Of a DNA stretch of 64,000 nucleotides, positions 60,434-64,000 are shown in pieces; position 1 is the stretch's first letter; each line of letters starts with the position of its first letter. The stretch spans positions 163,577,465 to 163,641,464 of the forward strand of contig CP136068.1 in assembly GCA_032622095.1 (NCBI GenBank), given 5' to 3'. The DNA is from Siphonodentalium dalli (Eukaryota; Mollusca; Scaphopoda; Gadilida; Siphonodentaliidae). The position numbers and the translations under genes were made by a program. The notes below the pieces were generated by a model that was not told the DNA's origin, did not search any database, and saw nothing but the letters and a program-made list of their open reading frames with translations.

Positions 60434-60865
60434 CCCTTTCAGTGCCAGGGGCCGATCTCATCGGCCCTAATTTACGGTATATAAAATCGGCCCTAAAAAA
60501 AATAAAAAAAAAAAAAAAAATTTGGGTATGCTTAAGTATGCTATAGAGAATTTAAAAACAAATTGGATAAAACCTTAAGGACATGTTATAACTCAAAACT
60601 ATCACCAAGTATTCATAGTAATAATTTTGATGCCCATGAAAAAACATGAGATTCCCTGGCACTAAACCTACAAATTAAGTCTGTTAAAGAATAAAAGAAC
60701 AAATTATTAAAATTGTAAAAAATAATAACAAATGATGAAAAATTGTTAGGCCAATGCATTCTCTTAAATATGCGAGGCGACCTATGGTCGACTCGCATAT
60801 ATAAGATAATGCATCGGCACAGGGTATATGGGTTGATACAAAAATCGGACCTGGCACTGAAAGGC
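60434..60865 (-). mobile_element. TTAA-flanked MITE, family F2, one palindrome
   Basis: TTAA (60430-60433), then CCCTTTCAGTGCCAGG; the right end CCTGGCACTGAAAGGC has its last base mutated before TTAA (60866-60869). It has the same internal order as 33009-35772 in reverse: GGCCGATCTCATCGGCCC, TATGCTTAAGTATGC, the spacer, palindrome P16 (60751-60817) and TATGGGTTGATACAAAAATC. Confidence 0.9.
60751..60817 (-). repeat. 67-bp palindrome cassette P16
   Basis: Inverted cassette with a few substitutions (CTTAAATATGCG, GATAATGCATCGG). Confidence 0.9.
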
Positions 60866-60869
60866 TTAA

Positions 60870-61320
60870 GAGATCATAACCATTTACGAAATACTGAATC
60901 ATCCTCCACTACAATAATGGAAATATACACATGGAAAGTACAATTACAAATAAATATAATATTAATATACACACATGGACAGTACAATTACAAATAAATA
61001 TAATATTAATATACTATACAATATGCAATGTACCTGTTGTACCAGTGTGTCTCTACATCCATTACCTGCAGCAGTCCCAATTCAATTTAATCCTAATTAA
61101 AGTTGGCTAGCCTATTTGTTCATATTAGAACATTTCATTATATGTATCACAAGTTTATTGCCATTCATGCTGTATTCAACAATTGTGTGTTGCTATCTGT
61201 GTCCACTGCCATATTATACATACACACTGTACCACTAACATAACACATGACAAAATTGTACTAACTTTCTAATATGTTGTTTGTAGCTATGCACACTCCA
61301 CAGTATGAGACTATGAGTAT
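60870..61320. other. Non-coding stretch with a 44-bp direct duplication
   Basis: ACACATGGAAAGTACAATTA, then CAAATAAATATAATATTAAT, is repeated in tandem (about 60927-61013). Nothing else recognised. Confidence 0.55.
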
Positions 61321-61344
61321 CCAATAGCCATCCATATGGATATT

Positions 61345-61535
61345 TTAGTAAAAGTAATCAAAAAGTAATCAAAATGTAATCATGATTACAGGTACATTTT
61401 AAAGTAATCGATTACGATTACTTGTATCAAGAAATGTCATGATTACTGATTACAGACGATTACTCCAAATTGTGTAATAGATTACTTTGATTACGGTTGC
61501 TGATTACGATTACCCCAACCCTGCTATACATGTAT
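61345..61535. mobile_element. TAATC-rich repeat with hAT-like end, copy 2
   Basis: GTAATC/GATTAC motifs are followed by TACCCCAACCCTG near 61524, as at 47332. Confidence 0.45.
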
Positions 61536-61976
61536 ATTGTTAGGGGTGATATGGTCATGATTGACTCTCTTCCTATCACCTCTGAGTGTGGTGACAGATT
61601 ATATGATGTAGATGTCAGAATTAATTGGATTGAATGTTTTTTGGGGTTGTGTTACGTTCTTTAATAGCATTTGTCGGGGCGGTGGACCGATGGTACGAAA
61701 AGTGGTTCATATGTATAGGCACCTACTTGGTCGAAATAATGAATGAATACTCTGAATATTCATATGTGAGTGGAACCGAGTAGGAATAATGCTAGTGAGG
61801 TTTTGGGAATTTTTAAATTAGCATGTATACTTTAGTGAATACATGGAAATATAAATACAACGTGTGTGGGGTGTGGGGTGTTTGTTTGTTGTTTGTTTTT
61901 GTGTTTTTGTTCTGGGTCACATAAATGTGTTGTATCTAAGGAAATATACAAATGTTAGATTTAAAACAACACTCAC
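61536..61976. other. Non-coding (intron) stretch
   Basis: T/G-rich TTTGTTTGTTGTTTG run near 61879. Nothing else recognised. Confidence 0.4.
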
Positions 61977-62045
61977 CTGTTATCTCGTAAGAAACACCAA
62001 CCTGTTATCTCGTAAGAAACACTCACCGGTTATCTCGTAAGAATT
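61971..62045 (-). repeat. Triplicated 5' splice site (25-bp repeat)
   Basis: Three tandem 25-bp units on the minus strand, each containing TTACGAGATAAC(A/C)G|GT. The candidate donors lie after 62027, 62002 and 61977: GTGAGT, GTTGGT and GTGAGT. Because 25 is not a multiple of three, using the second or third donor would change the frame. Confidence 0.85.
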
Positions 62046-62281
62046 TTCCCGGCTGTGACTGTGACTGTGACTGTGCCCACTTTTTCGTCCACTTTTTTTG
62101 CCACTTTTCTTGCCGCTTCCACTTTTCTTGCCACTGTGTTTGTGTTTCCCGCTTCCACCGCCACTTCCGCTTCCGCTTCCGTTTCCGCTTCCGCTTCCGT
62201 TTCCGCTTCCGCTTCCGCTTCTGCTTCCGCTTTTCTTTCCTTTCTTTCCCTTATGTCGCTTGTCGATGTCAAATTCGGATC
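62027..62281 (-). CDS. Gly/Ser/Lys-rich, His-Ser repeat exon
   Basis: The minus strand encodes SEFDIDKRHKGKKGKKSGSR, then a run of SGSG and NGSGSG, KHKHSGKKSGSGKKSG, an (HS)4 run and RENSYEIT. With AG before 62281 and the first donor (ACC G|GTGAGT) the exon is 255 nt, 85 codons, with phase-1 ends, the same symmetry as the EGF exons downstream. The acceptor lacks a strong pyrimidine tract. Low-complexity basic GS/K tracts of this type are typical of secreted, matrix-binding or biomineralisation proteins, but that role is inference; a first exon of another gene, or a disordered linker, is also possible. Confidence 0.6.
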
Positions 62282-62565
62282 CTTTAAATAGCAACACTTT
62301 ACGTGGTAACGAACATTAGTGCTTCGGGACAGTAGATAGGTCACGTGAGAATGAGTACTAGTGCTGGGTACAGTAGGTAAGTCACGTGGGAATGAGTAAT
62401 ATAGGCCTGGGGACAATATGGAGATTCTGCTTGTAGGTTATGACTTTTGCAGTACGTAAACTCTGAGATAAGCACAACATTCAACAACGTGAGGACCCAC
62501 TGCGCTCAAAGTGCATCACCAGGATATAACCTTTTTCATGAATGAGAGCTGCGCTGATAAAGCAT
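62282..62565. repeat. Non-coding with R-repeat fragment
   Basis: GTACAGTAGGTAAGTCACGTG near 62366 echoes GACAGTAGATAGGTCACGTG near 62327, a ~60-bp tandem pair. Positions 62450-62530 hold a fragment of dispersed repeat R (GATAAGCACAACATTCAAC, then GTGCATCACCAGGAT). Confidence 0.5.
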
Positions 62566-62735
62566 TAAAGATCATGTGCCAGTGCTAGTGCATTTTCTTA
62601 TACATGCAAGTCTCCCTATGTGAGATAATGCATTGCCATAGGGTTTATGCAAAACTTCAGGAAGCTCCAGTGTGAAATAAGAAAATATACTTAACATCGT
62701 GGGGCTCACACAGAGCTCACTGTGTGTCACAGGTG
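62566..62735. mobile_element. Degenerate F4 palindrome (P17) and R fragment
   Basis: CATTAAAGATCATGTGCC leads into a collapsed palindrome (62579-62635) and then GGGTTTATGCAAAACTTCAG and GAAGCTCCAG, the F4 right edge; an R fragment (GTGTGAAATAAGAAAATATA, TCACTGTGTGTCACAGG) follows. Confidence 0.6.
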
Positions 62736-62959
62736 TGTACGATTAATAGAGAGGTTTTGCTTCCATGTTGTGTATTGTAGCATGTAAGGTAAAGACCAAC
62801 ATATCAGTTAGATACCCCGTCCTATATTACATACTCTTTTTGTGTGTATAGTTGTCTCTTCGGAAATGATCAGATATATGAGTTCCAACAGACGAACATG
62901 AGCTTATTATCTGAACATTTCCCTTAAATAAATACAACTTGTCGTCTGTTTATTGTTCC

Positions 62960-63362
62960 TGACCACTCCTTCAGTTTTATCATTTTTATTACATTCTTTA
63001 AAAGAAATTTACAATTTTTATAATTTTGTTCTTACATTCTATAACAATTTTGTCATTTTGTATTATGTTTTTTTACATTCTTTAACAATTTAAAAATTTG
63101 TTATCATTTTTTTGTTATATTCTTTATCAATTTTTATAATTTGTTCTTACATTCTTTTACAATTTGTATAATATTTCATCATTATTTCTTACATTCTTTA
63201 GCATTTTTTATCATTTTGTTTCATTTTTTCTTACATTCCTTAACAATTATAAAAAATATTGTAAAATTTGTTAGGCCAATGCATTCTCTTATATATGCGA
63301 GGCGACATATGGTCGACTCGCATATATAAGATAATGCATAGGCACAGGGTTTTCGCAAAATT
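62960..63362 (-). mobile_element. F4-type element with spacer minisatellite and P18
   Basis: About eight irregular units of TTCTTACATTCTTTAACAAT and TTTTTATCATTTTG lead to palindrome P18 (63276-63342) and CAGGGTTTTCGCAAAATTTC. The spacer units are the same as in the 59383 element and, in fewer copies, the F1 and F2 spacers. Confidence 0.75.
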
Positions 63363-63835
63363 TCCCACCAATGCATAGTTTTTATAAATGACTAGGCAAA
63401 TCTATTTAGTATAGACTGAGTTTGTTCAGAAAGATCGCAAACAAATATTTGCCATCAATTAGGAAACATCTCGTCACACATATTTCCAACAGTACTTTGG
63501 CAGAACAACAATTAACGTGGTTGCAGAATGGGATAATTGTGTAGATGTTTAAGTTCATAGAAGGTGAGTTAGTCGGCTGAGTTATAACTTATTATACAAT
63601 CGAAGGGTGAATCACAATAGACAATTATATTATAACTAACTCTGTCCATAGAACTTACTTATATCAACAAATGAGACGTTAAACTAACAGCGGTTTATAT
63701 AAGGGTTGCGAGGATGTTTCGCCGCCATATGCGTTGTTTGCCCGCGTAGAAAAATTGTGCCAGATAAATAAGACAATTTGACGCATTTAATGGCGTAAAT
63801 ATAATGACGTAACTTTTCAAATTATATGAATACTA
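63363..63835. other. Non-coding stretch
   Basis: Nothing recognised. Confidence 0.4.
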
Positions 63836-64000
63836 GCAGGGTGACCCGACATCGTCCGGGCTGTTTCCTCTCTGCTTTCATCCGTCGAAATGCGCGATTT
63901 GACATTGAATTGACCATTTTGAAGGTCAGAGTCACAATTTGACCCGCCCAAAACACTCCCCTAGGTATCAAATTTCGTCGAAATCTCGTCGAAAGGCACG
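63836..64000. mobile_element. Dispersed repeat start (unclassified)
   Basis: CAGGGTGACCCGACATCGTCCG, then TTTGACCCGCCC and CAAATTTCGTCGAAATCTCG, has the style of high-copy transposon UTRs seen across marine invertebrates (recalled). Cut by the window end. Confidence 0.35.

Noticed and set aside
22867-60902. Recurrent peptide ANAFSYICESTIGRLAYIR in several open frames
   Set aside because: It is the translation of the 67-bp palindrome in different loci and frames, not a conserved protein.
62030-62416. Overlapping Ala/Glu- and Thr/Val-rich frames opposite or shifted from the GS exon
   Set aside because: Frame shadows of the hexanucleotide-type GS-coding repeat; only the GS/K frame has phase-compatible splice sites.
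18085-64000. tRNA or rRNA genes
   Set aside because: I looked for paired A/B-box-like motifs and cloverleaf arms by eye and found none convincing; the SINE-like tail lacks a tRNA head.

Overview
The window is a metazoan nuclear sequence: AT-rich, intron-like, saturated with repeats and with almost no long open reading frames. Several things point to a marine invertebrate, most probably a mollusc: single-domain EGF exons with symmetric phase-1 splice sites, foldback and TTAA-flanked non-autonomous transposons, and a SINE-like tail containing GACGTTAAACACC. The species assignment is inference. There is no operon structure, CRISPR array, rRNA gene or convincing tRNA gene.

Layout. 1-17984 is a 23-bp satellite array of roughly 780 monomers. 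The monomers run in + orientation to about 3473 and in reverse orientation from about 3488, and 1-6953 is a near-perfect giant palindrome. 17985-18084 is a 100-N scaffold gap. 18085-62300 looks like the intronic landscape of at least one minus-strand gene. Its recognisable exons, in transcription order, are a Gly/Ser/Lys-rich exon (62281-62027), a clean EGF exon (55587-55483), a second clean EGF exon (42130-42017), and then a family of closely related EGF exons spread over 41.9-21.7 kb. Four members of that family are intact across the EGF domain and at least four are broken. Where both splice sites can be proposed, exon lengths are multiples of three (255, 105, 114, 207, 195) and both junctions are phase 1, so exons could be added or lost without shifting the frame. 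The product would be a secreted or extracellular EGF-repeat protein. Whether all exons belong to one transcript cannot be seen here.

The introns hold a dense transposon and minisatellite load. The most striking component is a 67-bp near-perfect palindrome found 18 times at about 11 loci, often as two inverted copies. It sits inside at least three element families with unrelated terminal inverted repeats (TIRs), two of them TTAA-flanked and piggyBac-like, plus a fourth context without visible TIRs. Around 32.75-36.11 kb the repeats are nested four deep: dispersed repeat, foldback element, TTAA element, 5'-truncated LINE. Tandem arrays include a ~95-bp repeat (20.2-21.7 kb), a ~34-bp repeat (23.4-23.8 kb), a 98-bp repeat (27.9-29.25 kb), a 45-bp repeat and a GC-rich minisatellite (54.5-55.5 kb), and a 29-bp AT-rich minisatellite (56.0-59.2 kb).

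The only substantial open reading frame is the partial LINE reverse transcriptase (33603-35414, minus). Most other short ORFs read through repeats and are not called as genes.
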